A DNA stretch of 64,000 nucleotides from Macrothele yani (Eukaryota > Arthropoda > Arachnida > Araneae > Macrothelidae): positions 53,741,936 through 53,805,935 of the forward strand of contig CM077016.1 of the NCBI GenBank assembly GCA_039090855.1, in the 5' to 3' direction. A program made the translations under genes and the position numbers. The notes beneath the pieces were generated by a model. The model saw only the letters and a program-made list of their open reading frames with translations, was not told the origin of the DNA and did no database searches. How positions within the stretch are numbered: position 1 is the first letter of the stretch; the number at the start of each line of letters is the position of its first letter. This document shows positions 1 through 10,120 of this stretch, in pieces.

Positions 1-285
1 GCGGGATAACTTTATTGTTTCTGAATAAGGTGTGTTTAAAAAATAAAATGTGCAAAATGAGGAAAGTCCAATCCGAGAAAAAAGAACGTGCTGTATTTGT
101 GTTCTCTAATTCCACAGAGAGAGAGAGAGTGAGTGTGCAATCGATCGATCACTTTAATTGTTTCTGAATAACGTGTGTTTAACAGATAAAATGTGCATAT
201 AGAAAAGTCGTATCCAAGAAAAAAAAAAACCTGCTGTATTTATGTTCTATAATTCCACAGGGAGAGTGATAGCTTTCATTGTTTC

Positions 286-436
286 TGACGTAACGTACTA
301 CAGAGGTGAAAACATGTGTCAAGACGACAAATCTGCAGCGAGACATTCTGTCCGCGTAGCTCAGTTGGGAGAGCGACTTACTCCGGAGTGAGGGGACACG
401 TATTCGATGTCCGTCGCGGACAAACTTGTGTTTTCA
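286..436 (+). mobile_element. Solo LTR with tRNA-like promoter (family B)
   Basis: Shares with the LTRs of the element at 6865-7270 the GTACTACAGAGG start region, the ACAAATCTGCAGCGA stretch, the tRNA-like core (A box TAGCTCAGTTGG; anticodon arm CTTAC-TCCGGA-GTGAG) and a GTGTTTTCA end. It sits in the satellite. The B-box region is degenerate (TATTCGATGTCC). No exact 4-bp target duplication is seen at these ends, so the boundaries are approximate. Confidence 0.6.
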
Positions 437-821
437 GACTGAATAAGGTGTGTTTAACAAATAAAATGTGCATAATGAGAAAAGTCCTATCTGAGAAAAA
501 GAACCTGCTGTATTTCTGTTCTATAATCCTAAAGAGTGAGAGTGACAGAGAGAGAGAGAGAGAGAGAGACCACTTTCATTGTTCCTGAATAAGGTGTGTT
601 TAACAAATAAAATGTGCATAATGAGAAAAGTCCTATCTGAGAAAATGAACCTGCTGTATTTGTGTTCTATAATCCTAAAGAGAGAGTGACAGAGAGAGAG
701 AGAGAGAGAGATCACTTTCATTGTTCCTGAATAAGGTGTGTTTAACAAATAAAATGTGCATAATGAGAAAAGTCGCATCTAAGAAAAATAAACCTGCTGT
801 ATTTGTGTTCTATAATCCCAC

Positions 822-864
<43 letters not shown>

Positions 865-1374
865 ACTTTCATTGTTTCTGAATAAAGTGTGTTTAACAAA
901 TAAAATATACATATTTAGAAAAATCCCATCCAAGAAAAATAAACTGATGTATTTATGTTCCATAATTCCACGGGGAGAGAGATACCTTTCATTGTTACTG
1001 AATAAAGTGTGCTTAACAAATAAAATATACATACTGTGAAAAGTCCTAACTGAGAAAAAGAACCTACTGCATTTGTGTTCTATAATCCCACAGAGAGAGA
1101 GAGAGAGAGAGAGAGATCGCTTTCATTGTTTTAGAACAACGTGTATTTAACAAATAAAATATGCATATTTAGAAAAGTTTTATCCAAAAAATACCTTCTG
1201 TATTTATGTTCTATAATACCACCGGGAGAGGGATGACTTTAATTGTTTCTGAATAAGGTGTCTAACGAATAAAATGTGCATATTGAGAAAAGTCCTAACT
1301 GAGAAATAGAACCTGCTGTATTTGTGTTCTGTAATCCCAGAGAGAAAGAGAGAGAGAGTTCACTTTCATTGTTT

Positions 1375-1585
1375 TTTTTGTTTTTTGTTTTTTTTTTTGG
1401 AGGTTTAACGACCACCGTGAGCAACTCAATGGGCTTTAAGCACCCATCCCTAAATTAGGGTCACGGGCTCCAGGGAAGGGAGAGAGCCAGTGCCGTAAGA
1501 CAAAGACAACATCCATGCCTCACTGGGATTCGAACCCGAGCCCCTTTCGGACGAATGATCAGAGGCCATCGCTTAGACCACAGCG
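1375..1585 (-). mobile_element. tRNA-headed SINE (5' truncated)
   Basis: Reverse copy of the abundant SINE of this window: T-rich tail, then the 3' domain (GGTTTAACGACCACCGTGAGC), then the tRNA-like head with B box GGATTCGAACCC. The head stops in its A box. Flanked by TTCATTGTTT at 1365-1374 and 1586-1595, a perfect 10-bp target duplication within satellite DNA. Confidence 0.9.
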
Positions 1586-2215
1586 TTCATTGTTTCTTAA
1601 TAAGGTGTGTTTAACAAATAAAATGTGCATATTTAAAAAGTCCCATCCAAGAAAGAAACCTGTTGTATTTATTTTCTCTAATTCCACAGGGAGAGGGATA
1701 ACTTTCATTGCTTCTGAATAAGGTGTGTTTAACAAATTATATGTGCATAATGAGAAATGTCCCATCTAAGATAAAGAACCTGCTGTATTTGTGTTCTATA
1801 ATTCCACAGAAGAGAGAGAGACCACTTTCATTGTTTCTGTTCTGAATAAGGTGTGTTTAACAAATAAAATGTGCATAATGAGAAAAGACCTGTCCAATAA
1901 AAAAAACCTGTTGTATTTATGTGATACCAGTTTCTTTCGTGCTGATGAAGTATGAAATTAAAAGTTGCTGTCTTTAGCACGATATATTAAAACAATTTAC
2001 CAAACCATAAACAACTGTTGTATTTATGTTCTATAATCCCACACAGTGAGAGAGAGAGAGAGAGATCTTTAATAATTTCTGAATAAGATGTGTTTAACAA
2101 ATAAAATGTGCATATTAAGAAAAGTCCCATCTAAGAAAAAGACTCCATTTTATTATGTCTTGAAGTTCTGCTATTGAATGATTAACATGGAAGTTAATGC
2201 CCTTCATAATTGAGG

Positions 2216-2231
2216 TGATTTTCTTTTTCAG
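2216..2231 (+). other. Splice acceptor of the BMP-like exon
   Basis: Pyrimidine-rich tract TGATTTTCTTTTTCAG ends in AG at 2230-2231, immediately before the reading frame that matches the C-terminus of TGF-beta ligands. Confidence 0.8.
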
Positions 2232-2423
2232 GCAGTTCAACCGTCGAACCATGCAACCATCCAAAGTCTGGTCCACGCTCTGGGACTTTATGCGAATGTT
2301 CCCCGCCCTTGTTGTGTTCCACAAGATCTTTCGCCTCTTACTCTTCTGTATTATGATCAAGACCGCAATGTCGTGCTTAAGAGTTATCCCAGCATGGTTG
2401 TTGAAAGCTGCGCATGTCGTTGA
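2232..2423 (+). CDS. BMP/TGF-beta family ligand, terminal coding exon
   Basis: This 63-codon frame runs from the splice acceptor to TGA at 2421-2423 and matches the end of the mature, secreted cystine-knot domain of BMP-type TGF-beta ligands. It shows the NHA-x-IQSLVHAL helix (from residue 6), the CCVP motif (residues 27-30, whose cysteines take part in the knot and the inter-chain disulphide), LSPLTLLYYD, then NVVLKSYPSMVVESC and the final Cys-Ala-Cys-Arg. BMPs act extracellularly as dimers on type I/II serine-threonine kinase receptors. The inter-chain cysteine is present, unlike GDF9/BMP15 types. Signal peptide, prodomain and the first half of the ligand domain must lie upstream, beyond an intron of more than 2.1 kb. 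It could be a Dpp/BMP2/4, ADMP or GDF5-7 relative; 63 residues do not decide which, so I give no symbol. Overlapping frames on both strands are shadows. Confidence 0.88.
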   Translation, partial: AVQPSNHATIQSLVHALGLYANVPRPCCVPQDLSPLTLLYYDQDRNVVLKSYPSMVVESCACR

Positions 2424-3212
2424 CGGCAAGATTAACTCTCATGACAAAAGAACACATAATGATTGCATTCCGTTCATCACAATCATCCTTTTTTTCTGTT
2501 TCTAGATATTCAGACTTTCACTGCATTTTCAGAAGAGATCTTCAACACTTAGTGAGTCGTTTCCTTTTGAGGTAAACGTCAAATAAGTATATTTACGAGC
2601 ACTGAAGCTTAAAACATTCTTTCGTGGAATTTCTTGCGTGAACATTTGGTTTTCCTTTTGTTGCTGATAGGTAACCACATAAAACAATCTTTGATTTTTC
2701 ATGTTTGTGTTTGCACTTGATTATTTATCCCGCAATAATACTTTTGCTAAATTTATTGTCGTTGATGTACATGTCTCTTATTTTGTCAGGGAGTAGGTAT
2801 GTGAAGCTGATGACTTTGTTTTTAGAATGTTTCACTGATGTTTTAACATTATTCTAACTGTTGCAGTGTTTTAATTGTATTTTACTTGTCGCAAATTAGT
2901 TTGAAGGTTTTATCCTTCTGCGGGTTCATCTAATGTTTGGCGATGAAATACTACAACTGACATACATCATTAAATTAAAGTTATATAAATAAGCAGTCTC
3001 GCATTTTAGAATATGTTTAACATCATGTTTCGTTTAATTTCTGTATTTCTCATTCTAATTATGAGTATCTGAAAAAAGAAAATTCTATGGAATCAAAATA
3101 ATTAAATATAGATAGAAAAAAATATCAGATACTTCTACATTTTTGTTCCGTCCAACATCACTCGTCCATACAGAGACATTTTTTTCATTCGTCAATACAT
3201 CTCTGTTCAATA
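2424..3212. other. Probable 3' UTR and AT-rich flank of the BMP-like gene
   Basis: No conserved reading frame. AT-rich sequence directly downstream of the stop. I see no clear AATAAA close by; ATTAAA near 2971-2976 is a possible variant polyadenylation signal. The UTR limit is not visible. Confidence 0.4.
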
Positions 3213-3430
3213 GGTTTAGTTCAAAATCAAAGAATGTAAGGGAAATGAAATTGGTTCAGTTCAAATCAATGCATGTAAGGAAAATGAAATAGGTTCAGTT
3301 CAAATCAATGCATGTAAGGAAAATGAAATAGGTTCAGTTCAAATCAATGCGTGTAAGGAAAATGAAATAGGTTCAGTTCAAATCAATGCGTGTAAGGAAA
3401 ATGAAATAGGTTCAGTTCAAAATTAAAGTA
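3213..3430. repeat. 39-bp minisatellite
   Basis: Five near-identical 39-bp units beginning GGTTCAGTTCAAATCAATG, at 3253, 3292, 3331, 3370 and 3409, preceded by one diverged unit near 3213. There are no spacers, so it is not a CRISPR array. Confidence 0.95.
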
Positions 3431-4170
3431 CAGCACAGATATGTGATCACATTTGTGGTATTCGATATTATTTATTCTTTCTTCATTGAAGAACTCAAGT
3501 AAAACGCTGTAATTGCTAGTAACGTCTTTGTTTCCTCAAAGAGTTGTATCTCCTTTTATACACGTGCATACTATTACTTTTTAGATGAGGCACTGTCTAA
3601 ACTCAGGAAAAACAGAAGTACCCACTGAAAAAAAAAAAACTTGCGCTGCCTCATCAAGAAAGCTATTACTGCATTACTTGTTTGCACATTAGGCAAAGCT
3701 CTTAGTTGTTATAACAAGCAAGAAATATTTCTTTGTTTTTATAGAAAAACACTTTTAGGTGCATGAACAGATACTTTTAACTATTCAGAATTTAGTTGTT
3801 GCCGCTGAAACTTTCTAAGTTGTACAATGCACTTTGCTGAACCAACCAAATACACTAGTGATGTATGCCATGCTTTCTGCCTTTTGAAATTTTGCAACCG
3901 CAGCAAACTTGCAGCTAAATATTTAGTTGGTCGCGACGTACTTGGTGACAACAGAAAGTCCCTCCAAGCAAATATTTTTTGCTACTCGTGCTATCCGTAA
4001 CCATATGACTCTGTCCTTCCTGCGCGCATTTCTCACGTGTAGCACCAGTCATCGCGGCATCCATATTGTAATTCTAGGTTGCACTGGGAATTGGGTGTTC
4101 TGCATGTTTGTATCATAATAGTAATTATGGAGTTTTCAAATACAACAATTTTGTCAAATATGAAATGAAA
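3431..4170. other. AT-rich DNA, nothing recognised
   Basis: No convincing coding segment or repeat family. Confidence 0.5.
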
Positions 4171-4387
4171 AGCCGACCCGGTCGCGCAGTGGTCTGAACG
4201 CTTTGTTCTGACCATTCGTCCGAGATGGGTCAAGGTTCGAATCCCAGAAAGGAATGGATGTTGTGGTTGTCTTACGCCACTAGCCCTCTCTCTCTCCCTT
4301 CCCTGGAACCAATGATCTTAAATTAGGAACGGACGACTGCCTATAGCCCATTGAGTTGCTCACGGTGGTCGTTAAACACCCAAACAA
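4171..4387 (+). mobile_element. tRNA-headed SINE, diverged copy
   Basis: Head with GCGCAGTGGTCT (A-box region) and GGTTCGAATCCC (B box), then the SINE body and end GGTGGTCGTTAAAC. It has several substitutions from the young copies, so it is older. Confidence 0.85.
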
Positions 4388-5331
4388 AACAAAAATATGA
4401 CTGCAACAGAGAGCTGAGACCTGCCAAGTGAGATTATTTAGACATTTGAATGTAGCTATGTCCAGATGCATTTAATCCCATTAGTTATTTACCATGCAAC
4501 AAATGTCTACGTTAATGAAAACTTCTGTGGTATTTTAAAACAGCTATCGCCAACTTTATTTACTGGAAAATTGCCTGTAGCAGAAGGTTTGCCGAGCCAG
4601 ACCCAGCAAAACTGTTCCTAGGCTAGCAAGAACTTCTTGTCACAGAAACCAGAAATCTTGCTGCTGTTGCAAAATGGAAGTCAGCTAATCCTGGTAGTAT
4701 GCATAGCATGGCTATTTGCTGTGAATATTTTTACTGGCGGATCTTAGTTATCACTTCAATTTTTCTGTTATAGCAAAGTTTTTTTGTTTTTTTTTCAGTG
4801 CGTACAGGAGTTTTTTAAAATGTCCGATGAAGAGCTGATTTTATCACTTGACGTACATTTCTATTAAAATCAAAACGAAATTAAGATCACTAAATTGAGT
4901 CGCTACGAGCATAACTCAACGAAACTCAAACTAAGTTAGGAACACACCTTAACAAACGTGAGGTTAGGAACACACCTTAAAAATGCCATTAATTTGCTTC
5001 CATTTTCAGCAATGGAAAGAGGAAATCCGTAAACAACTATTTAAGTAAATATAAGACAATACTATACCTCTTTATACTTAGATGTGCTATAAACATTTTC
5101 TATTATTTATGCACATTCGGAGAAGACAAATATTAAGTCGCTGTTCCCTCCACAAGAAAAGGCGTTGCGTAGAATTATGGCTTTAAAAGTAGTTTAAGCA
5201 TATAAATATATATACGGAATAAAAAACAAATAAATTAAATAACTTCAAAACCCTTTATTTGGCAGACAAAAAGAAATAGTACGTTAAAAATGTGTCAGTT
5301 ACAAAAGAATTGTTTCCTTAGCTTTAAAGTC
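4388..5331. other. AT-rich DNA
   Basis: No gene recognised. The only structure noted is an 18-bp direct repeat, GTTAGGAACACACCTTAA, near 4936 and 4972. Confidence 0.5.
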
Positions 5332-5458
5332 TGTGACGTGGAGCTCTTTTCTTAGTTTTCAAGTTTGTCACGTGGAGCACTCGGAGCTCCGGAGCCGAGA
5401 GTTGTGGGTTCGAATCCGCCCCTGGAATAAAAATGATGGAGAAATTTACTTCGTCATA
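5332..5458 (+). mobile_element. Solo LTR with tRNA-like cassette (family C, shortened)
   Basis: Begins TGTGACGTGG and ends TTTACTTCGTCATA. It carries the same tRNA-like cassette as 17092-17256 (CACTCGGAGCTCCGGAGCC anticodon region; B box GGTTCGAATCC), but the segment between LTR start and tRNA-like region is shortened. Flanks are AGTC (5328-5331) and AGTT (5459-5462), a 4-bp target duplication with one mismatch. Confidence 0.75.
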
Positions 5459-5604
5459 AGTTGTTACACTAACTATAAATTTGCCTAATATCTTTTTTTT
5501 TCCACGCAGTCATGTTCTTCTAACCGTATTGCTCCTTAAAAATACGTCACTTCTGTGAATCAACAAAATGCACTTCAAGATTTTATAATGAGATACTAAT
5601 TTTC

Positions 5605-5835
5605 GCCGCCCCGGTGGCGCAGTGGTCTAAGGCGCTGGCCTCTGATCATTCGTCCGCAAGGGGTCCGGGTTCGAATCCCGGTGAGGCATGGATGTTGTGT
5701 TTGTCTTACGGCACTGGCTCTCTCCCTTCCCTGGAACCAGTGACCCTAAATTAGGGACGGGCGACTGCTTATAGCCCATTGAGTTGCTCACGGTGGTCGT
5801 TAAACCTCCAAAAAAAAAAAAAAAAAAAAAAAAAA
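5605..5835 (+). mobile_element. tRNA-headed SINE, full length
   Basis: Complete copy starting GCCGCCCCGGTGGCGCAG with intact A and B boxes, body, and a long poly(A) tail. Flanked by AGATACTAATT (5591) and AGATACTCATT (5836), an 11-bp target duplication with one change. Young copy. Confidence 0.95.
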
Positions 5836-6131
5836 AGATACTCATTCGAGAACGTAAATAAGCGATCGCTGAATTGTTGAAACAAAGAAAATTACTTTTA
5901 CGACCTTAGGACTGATAAAACATCACGCCTGAAGCGGTGTTTTGTCCGAGAAATTTAGCTCAGTGTGTGCAATAAGGTAAGAAGTTTTACATGGCTTGTC
6001 CCAAAACAACTGAATATATTTTTATAAAACGTGTGCAATACTGCATTCGACTTTGGCATGAGTCTGAAAAAAATGGTAGTCATTGTAGTAGCTATAGCAA
6101 CCAGCCATGCCTTTGTTTATTTATTTTTTGT

Positions 6132-6336
6132 TGGAGGTTTAACGACCAGCGTGAGCAACTCAATGGGCTATAAGCAGTCGCCCGTCCCTTATTTAGGGTC
6201 ACTGGTTCCAGGGAAGAGAGAGAGCCAGTACCGTAAAACAAACACAACATCCATGCCACATCGGAATTCGAGCTCGGACCCATCTCGAATGAATGATGAG
6301 AAACCATCACTTAGACCACTGCGCAACCGGAGAGGT
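6132..6336 (-). mobile_element. tRNA-headed SINE, diverged
   Basis: Reverse copy with the conserved 3' domain. The head is mutated in the B box (GGAATTCGAGCTC). Confidence 0.85.
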
Positions 6337-6864
6337 CTCACACACTCTAATGCCCACCGATAGAAAAGCGAAAATTCATCTTGAGGAAAGCGAAAATTTT
6401 CATGTTTTACCAAATGAAAATTATTCCTTTGAAACCTTTTATTCTCTGCTGCTTAGAATGTTGTCAAATATTTAATGAATATAAGCACCTCCTCAAAGGT
6501 TCAGGAAACATTTCTTGCTTTACAAGAACATTTTGGTATGAAAACACGCTGCAGTAACATCATTTTTATTCGTGACGATTGACCTTATTTCCGGAGTTCG
6601 CTGCAGTTGTAGCATTCTGGGCGTTTTCTTCACGTAATGCAAAAGTTTTTGTGAAATTTTGTTTATCGAAAACAGTTTAAAAATTTCAAAACACCAAATA
6701 GTTTGTCGGAGGGGGATGTGAAATCAAATTTCGACAAAAAGATGTAAAGATTGTGATTGATGAGATAAATATTAAGTAGTTATGTTTATTTAATAATTGC
6801 ATGTATTTCAAATAAATACTACAGTACAAATTATGAAACATTACTAGATTTCAAAATTATATAG
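6337..6864. other. AT-rich DNA, nothing recognised
   Basis: No coding or repeat signal seen. Confidence 0.5.
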
Positions 6865-7014
6865 TGTTAAAACACAATTTTTTCCGTGACAAATCGATCC
6901 CGCGCTCCCTCACTCCGGAGTAAGTTGCTCTCCCGACTAAGCTACACTGACGGAGTGTATCGCTGCAGATTTTTCGTCTTGACACATGCTTCATCTATGT
7001 AGCATGCCACATCA
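6865..7014 (-). repeat. 3' LTR of family B TRIM
   Basis: Begins TGATGTGGCATG after the purine tract and ends TTTTAACA next to the ATAG duplication. Its tRNA-like region matches that of the 5' LTR. Confidence 0.8.
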
Positions 7015-7125
7015 TCTCCCTCTTACTTTTTTTTTAAAGCGAAGAACGAACAACTTTTATTAATTCTAGACGATGCGTGGAACAAACTTCACACATTTTT
7101 CGAAAAACCCAACGGCCATCTTTAC

Positions 7126-7137
7126 GTTCGGGCGCCA
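7126..7137 (-). promoter_or_regulatory. Primer-binding site, Lys-tRNA type
   Basis: Minus-strand TGGCGCCCGAAC, one base inside the 5' LTR, complementary to a tRNA 3' end in GTTCGGGCGCCA. Confidence 0.85.
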
Positions 7138-7138
7138 A

Positions 7139-7270
7139 TGTGAAAACACATTGTCCGCGCCCCCCCCCTCACTCCGGAGTAAGTTGCTCTCCCAACTGAG
7201 CTACACGGACGGAGTGTATAGCTGCAGATTTGTCCTCTTGACAAGTACTTTACCTCTGTAGTACATCACA
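7139..7270 (-). repeat. 5' LTR of family B TRIM
   Basis: TG...CA termini. Contains a tRNA-like A box and anticodon arm, followed by a long G tract where the T-arm and B box should be. Confidence 0.85.
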
Positions 7271-7461
7271 ATAGGCCCTACAAAGTAAAAGAAAACCTAT
7301 AAAATCATTAGTTCCTTAGAAATTTGCCTTATATGCTGTACTAAACAATACACAGCTTTCCAAATAAATTAGGAAAAACAACCTTACCAAGTAAAATGTT
7401 TCTTTACGTGCTTGATGGGTACATATATAAAATATATTCAAATTTCACTTTTCAACACTGA

Positions 7462-7650
7462 GCCGCCCCGGTGGCCCAGTGGTCTAAGCGATGGCCTCTG
7501 ATCATTCGTCCGAAGCATGGATGTTGTGTTTGTCTTACGGCACTGGCTCTCTCCCTTCCCTGGAGCCAGTGACCCTAAATTAGGGACGGGCGACTGCTTA
7601 TAGCCCATTGAGTTGCTCACGGTGGTCGTAAAACCTACAATAAAAAAAAA
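7462..7650 (+). mobile_element. tRNA-headed SINE with B-box deletion
   Basis: Full 5' end and body, but about 30 bp containing the B box are missing between CGTCCGAA and GCATGGATG. Perfect 10-bp target duplication TCAACACTGA at 7452-7461 and 7651-7660. The deletion happened after insertion, or in a transcript from an intact source. Confidence 0.93.
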
Positions 7651-7660
7651 TCAACACTGA

Positions 7661-8369
7661 AATTATACATACCATTTAGCTTTAAATATGCACAACATTG
7701 TACAATTATTATGGTCTTCCCTTTCAGTTTATAATATAAACCCTAATTTTCGTTTTTGTTTGTCTGTTTGTTTTTTTGCATTTTGTTTAGCACTTCTTCA
7801 GGATCAGCCATAACTTCTCTGTGAATAAACATTAAAGCCAACCCATTGAGTCTGTTCTGTGAAGTGGAGTTTCGTAAGTAACTCTTCAGTCGCCTTAATA
7901 GGGAGAAGGACCTGTTTTGTGGTGGCCCTTGTTATGAGTAATATCGCCCCTAATTTAATAAAGTTGTGTACCAGTTCGAAGCATGTTTTTTTTTTCACAT
8001 TTATTGAGGGCCCTTACGAAGCCACAGTGAGTAGTTAGATCTTTTTATCCATGCTCTTTTCCACATATGAACTTTGAAGGTATCGATAACGCATCATTGC
8101 GACACTGATCCAATAACGTTTCACAGCATACTTCTATTTCGTTGTCAGTCAGTTTTACACATTTTTCTGGAAGTTAAAAAGTAAGCTTTTCCAAAACATT
8201 TTCCAAATTTGAGAATTTCGAGGGGATATATATCCCTATACCCACCCCCTCTTTGCTACTCCCCCGGTTAAGTTGAAATCTCAAGGAGTGAATGATTATT
8301 CGAAGAACCCTCGTAGTCAAGAAGTCATTTCCCCGTATTCTTGCTGTTAGTTGTCAATGAAGATATATA
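7661..8369. other. AT-rich DNA
   Basis: No recognisable gene. Contains T-rich runs near 7770-7780 and 7986-7996. Confidence 0.45.
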
Positions 8370-8442
8370 TTAGGTGTCCAACTTAATTCTCGGCCACAGG
8401 CACGACACGTTGGCAGCAAATTATAGCAAATCGAATACGTAC

Positions 8443-9658
8443 CTAATCAGGGAAATAATCCCCATGGTGTTGGATGCATTTGAGCCATTGGTCAGGGAGC
8501 TGTCGAATGCCACTGCGGAAAAAAGAGGGCTGTTTCGAGTTGATAAAGTTGTAACGTACCAGGAGATGTGACGTACCTGCCAGAAGGACGCACACGACAT
8601 AAAGGCAGATAGCAATTAGAATCAATGTCCGCGTAGCTTAATTGGTAGAGCAACTTATTCCGGAATGAGTGGACCCGGGTTCGAACCCCGGCGCGGATAA
8701 AAATGACGGAGAAATTCACTTCGTTATAAAGTCATCAGTACTTGTGGGGACCCCCTCGGCAGAAGTGAAGTGCGTATCACTCAGGTGATGTTGCTGGGAG
8801 CGAAAGAGGTGATAATCCGACGGGGCGAAGTCTGGAGAATACGCCGGGTGGGACAAAATCTCCCATCACAGGTCGGTGACCGTGTTTAAAGTCGTTTTCG
8901 CGGTGTGAGGACGCGCGTTATCCTGAAGCAACAGGACCTACCTTCTGCCCTTGCCGATGTATGGCCTTTTTTCCTCCATTGCGTCACTCACACGAATGAG
9001 TTACTGACAATAATGCTCAGCGTTGACCGTTTTACCAGGTTTGAGCAACTCATAGTGCACGACACCTTGCTGATCCCACCATATGCACAGCAACAACTTC
9101 CTGGCATGGATATTCGGTTCAGCGGTACTGGTGGTAGGCTGACCTGGATAAACCCACAATTTGCGCCGCTTAAGATTATCGTAGAGTATCCATTTCTCAT
9201 CCCAGATCAAAATGTTGTGGAGGAAATCCTTCTTCTTGAATCTGGAGAGCAAGGACACAGCAACATCGTAGCGCCTAGACTTGTTCGCAGCTGTGAGTTG
9301 GTGGGGCACCCAACGGCCCTCCTTGTGAATTTGTCCAAGTTTGTGCAGGCGCTGTGCAATGGCTTTGCCGTGTTACTCCAAGTTCATGGGAGAGCTCTGA
9401 CTGTGTGTGACAGGGATCCGCATCCAACAGTTGTTCCAGTTCCTCATCGTCAACTTTTTGTGGCTGACCCGGACGTTCTGCATCACGGAGATAGAAATTT
9501 CCCTGCTGAAACCACTTCTTACACGTACTGTAGGACATAGCAGCCTCACCCAAAGCATCACAGATCATTTGCTGGGCTTCCGCGGCACTTTTTTTCAGCT
9601 GAAACGCGAACCGGAGGCAGTGCCTCAAATGTTGCTTCTCGAACGACATTGCTTTCAC
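8443..9658 (-). pseudogene. mariner transposase, broken
   Basis: Once catalysed DNA cut-and-paste transposition. On the minus strand the frame opens at 9658 with an N-terminal helix-turn-helix region (LRHCLRFAFQLKKSAAEAQ), then a QLLDADPCHTQSELSHELGV segment, a catalytic block with WVPHQL and the [11 protein letters not shown] motif (first Asp), [13 protein letters not shown], the LQDNARPH motif (second Asp), then HPAYSPDFAPSDYHLF (third Asp) and RQLPDQWLKCIQHHGDYF at the end. The order and DD34D-type spacing match mellifera/irritans-like mariners. At least two frame changes (near 9360 and 9000-9080) and the LTR insertion at 8567 break it. The plus-strand frame at 8905-9540 is its shadow. Confidence 0.88.
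8567..8728 (+). mobile_element. Solo LTR with tRNA-like promoter (family A) inside mariner
   Basis: Starts TGTGACGTACCTGCC and ends CTTCGTTATA, the same LTR as in the complete TRIM at 48532-49128. The tRNA-like part (8627-8699) has acceptor ends GTCCGCG and CGCGGAT, A box TAGCTTAATTGG and B box GGTTCGAACCCC. It interrupts the transposase near its C-terminus. No target duplication is seen: GAGA on the left, AAGT on the right. Confidence 0.85.
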
Positions 9659-9663
9659 CGTCA

Positions 9664-9871
9664 GCCGCCCCGGTGGCGCAGTGGTCTAAGCGATGGCCTC
9701 TGACCATTCGTCCGAACGGGGTCAGGGTTCGAATTCCGATGAGGCATGGATGTTGTGTTTGTCTTACGGCACTGGCTCTCTCCCTTCCCTGGAGCCAGTG
9801 ACCCTAAATTAGGGACGGGCGACTGCTTATGGCCCATTGAGTTGCTCACGATGGTCGTTAAACCTCCCCCC
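9664..9871 (+). mobile_element. tRNA-headed SINE in mariner, C-rich end
   Basis: Intact head and body, ending in a run of C in place of poly(A). Short duplication CCGTCA at 9658-9663 and 9872-9877. It interrupts the mariner just upstream of the transposase start. Confidence 0.88.
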
Positions 9872-10120
9872 CCGTCAACTTTCGTCCTTTCAGCTGTGAT
9901 GTGAACGGTTGCGGTAGCCCGGAAAGCGGTTAGATGGCGCTGCAATCAGCCATTATAGCACACAGCTATTTGCATTTGCCGACGTTCTATGATCGCTTGC
10001 GGTTAGGGGCCGAGAATTAAGTTGCACACCTAATAGAACGAGAAATGTAACAACTTCCCAAGTATTCCCCATTTCTGCGCTAGGCTAGTATAATTGCAAG
10101 AGAATCTCTATTTCTATCAG

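Larger units (their letters stand above)
1..2140. repeat. GA-containing satellite array inside an intron
   Basis: About 13 imperfect direct units of 115-150 bp. Each contains a CTGAATAAGGTGTGTTTAAC core, an ATAAAATGTGCATA stretch, a CTGCTGTATTTGTGTTC stretch and a (GA)n run of very variable length. Core starts lie near 25, 164, 439, 587, 729, 879, 999, 1134, 1250, 1600, 1715, 1845 and 2080. The longer gaps hold insertions: a tRNA-bearing LTR at 286-436, a SINE at 1375-1585, and about 100 bp of unrelated sequence near 1925-2025. The array ends about 90 bp before the splice acceptor of the BMP exon, so it is intronic. The short ORFs in it are artefacts of the repeat. Confidence 0.85.
6865..7270 (-). 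mobile_element. TRIM-type miniature LTR retrotransposon with tRNA-bearing LTRs (family B)
   Basis: A 406-bp element read on the minus strand. The 5' LTR (7270 to 7139) begins TGTGATGTACTACAG and ends TTTTCACA. One base later comes TGGCGCCCGAAC, the 12-base 3' complement of a Lys-type primer tRNA. A non-coding interior of about 124 bp ends in a purine tract (TAAGAGGGAGA), and the 3' LTR runs 7014 to 6865. ATAG at 6861-6864 and 7271-7274 is a perfect 4-bp target duplication. Both LTRs carry a tRNA-like core with A box and TCCGGA anticodon loop. The 5' LTR lost its T-arm to a G-run, so the LTRs differ in length (132 and 150 bp). There is no coding capacity, so it needs enzymes in trans. Confidence 0.85.
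8370..10033 (-). mobile_element. mariner transposon, interrupted by LTR and SINE
   Basis: Terminal inverted repeats start TTAGGTGTCCAACTTAATTC (8370) and, reversed at 10033, TTAGGTGTGCAACTTAATTC. TA flanks both ends (8368-8369, 10034-10035). Without the solo LTR at 8567-8728 and the SINE at 9664-9871 the element is about 1.3 kb, the usual mariner size. Confidence 0.9.

Noticed and set aside
1938..1985. Hammerhead-ribozyme-like CTGATGA ... GAAA
   Set aside because: No helix II between the core boxes and no convincing helix III.
2115..2429. 104-codon minus-strand frame over the BMP exon
   Set aside because: Antisense shadow; the plus-strand frame from the splice acceptor matches a known domain.
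3213..3430. Regular direct repeats resembling a CRISPR array
   Set aside because: 39-bp head-to-tail units without spacers, in a eukaryotic genome. A minisatellite.
8627..8699. tRNA gene call on the LTR core (also 49026-49097)
   Set aside because: Anticodon arm is abnormal (6-nt loop with TCCGGA) and the sequence is part of an LTR. Called a tRNA-like promoter, not a tRNA gene.
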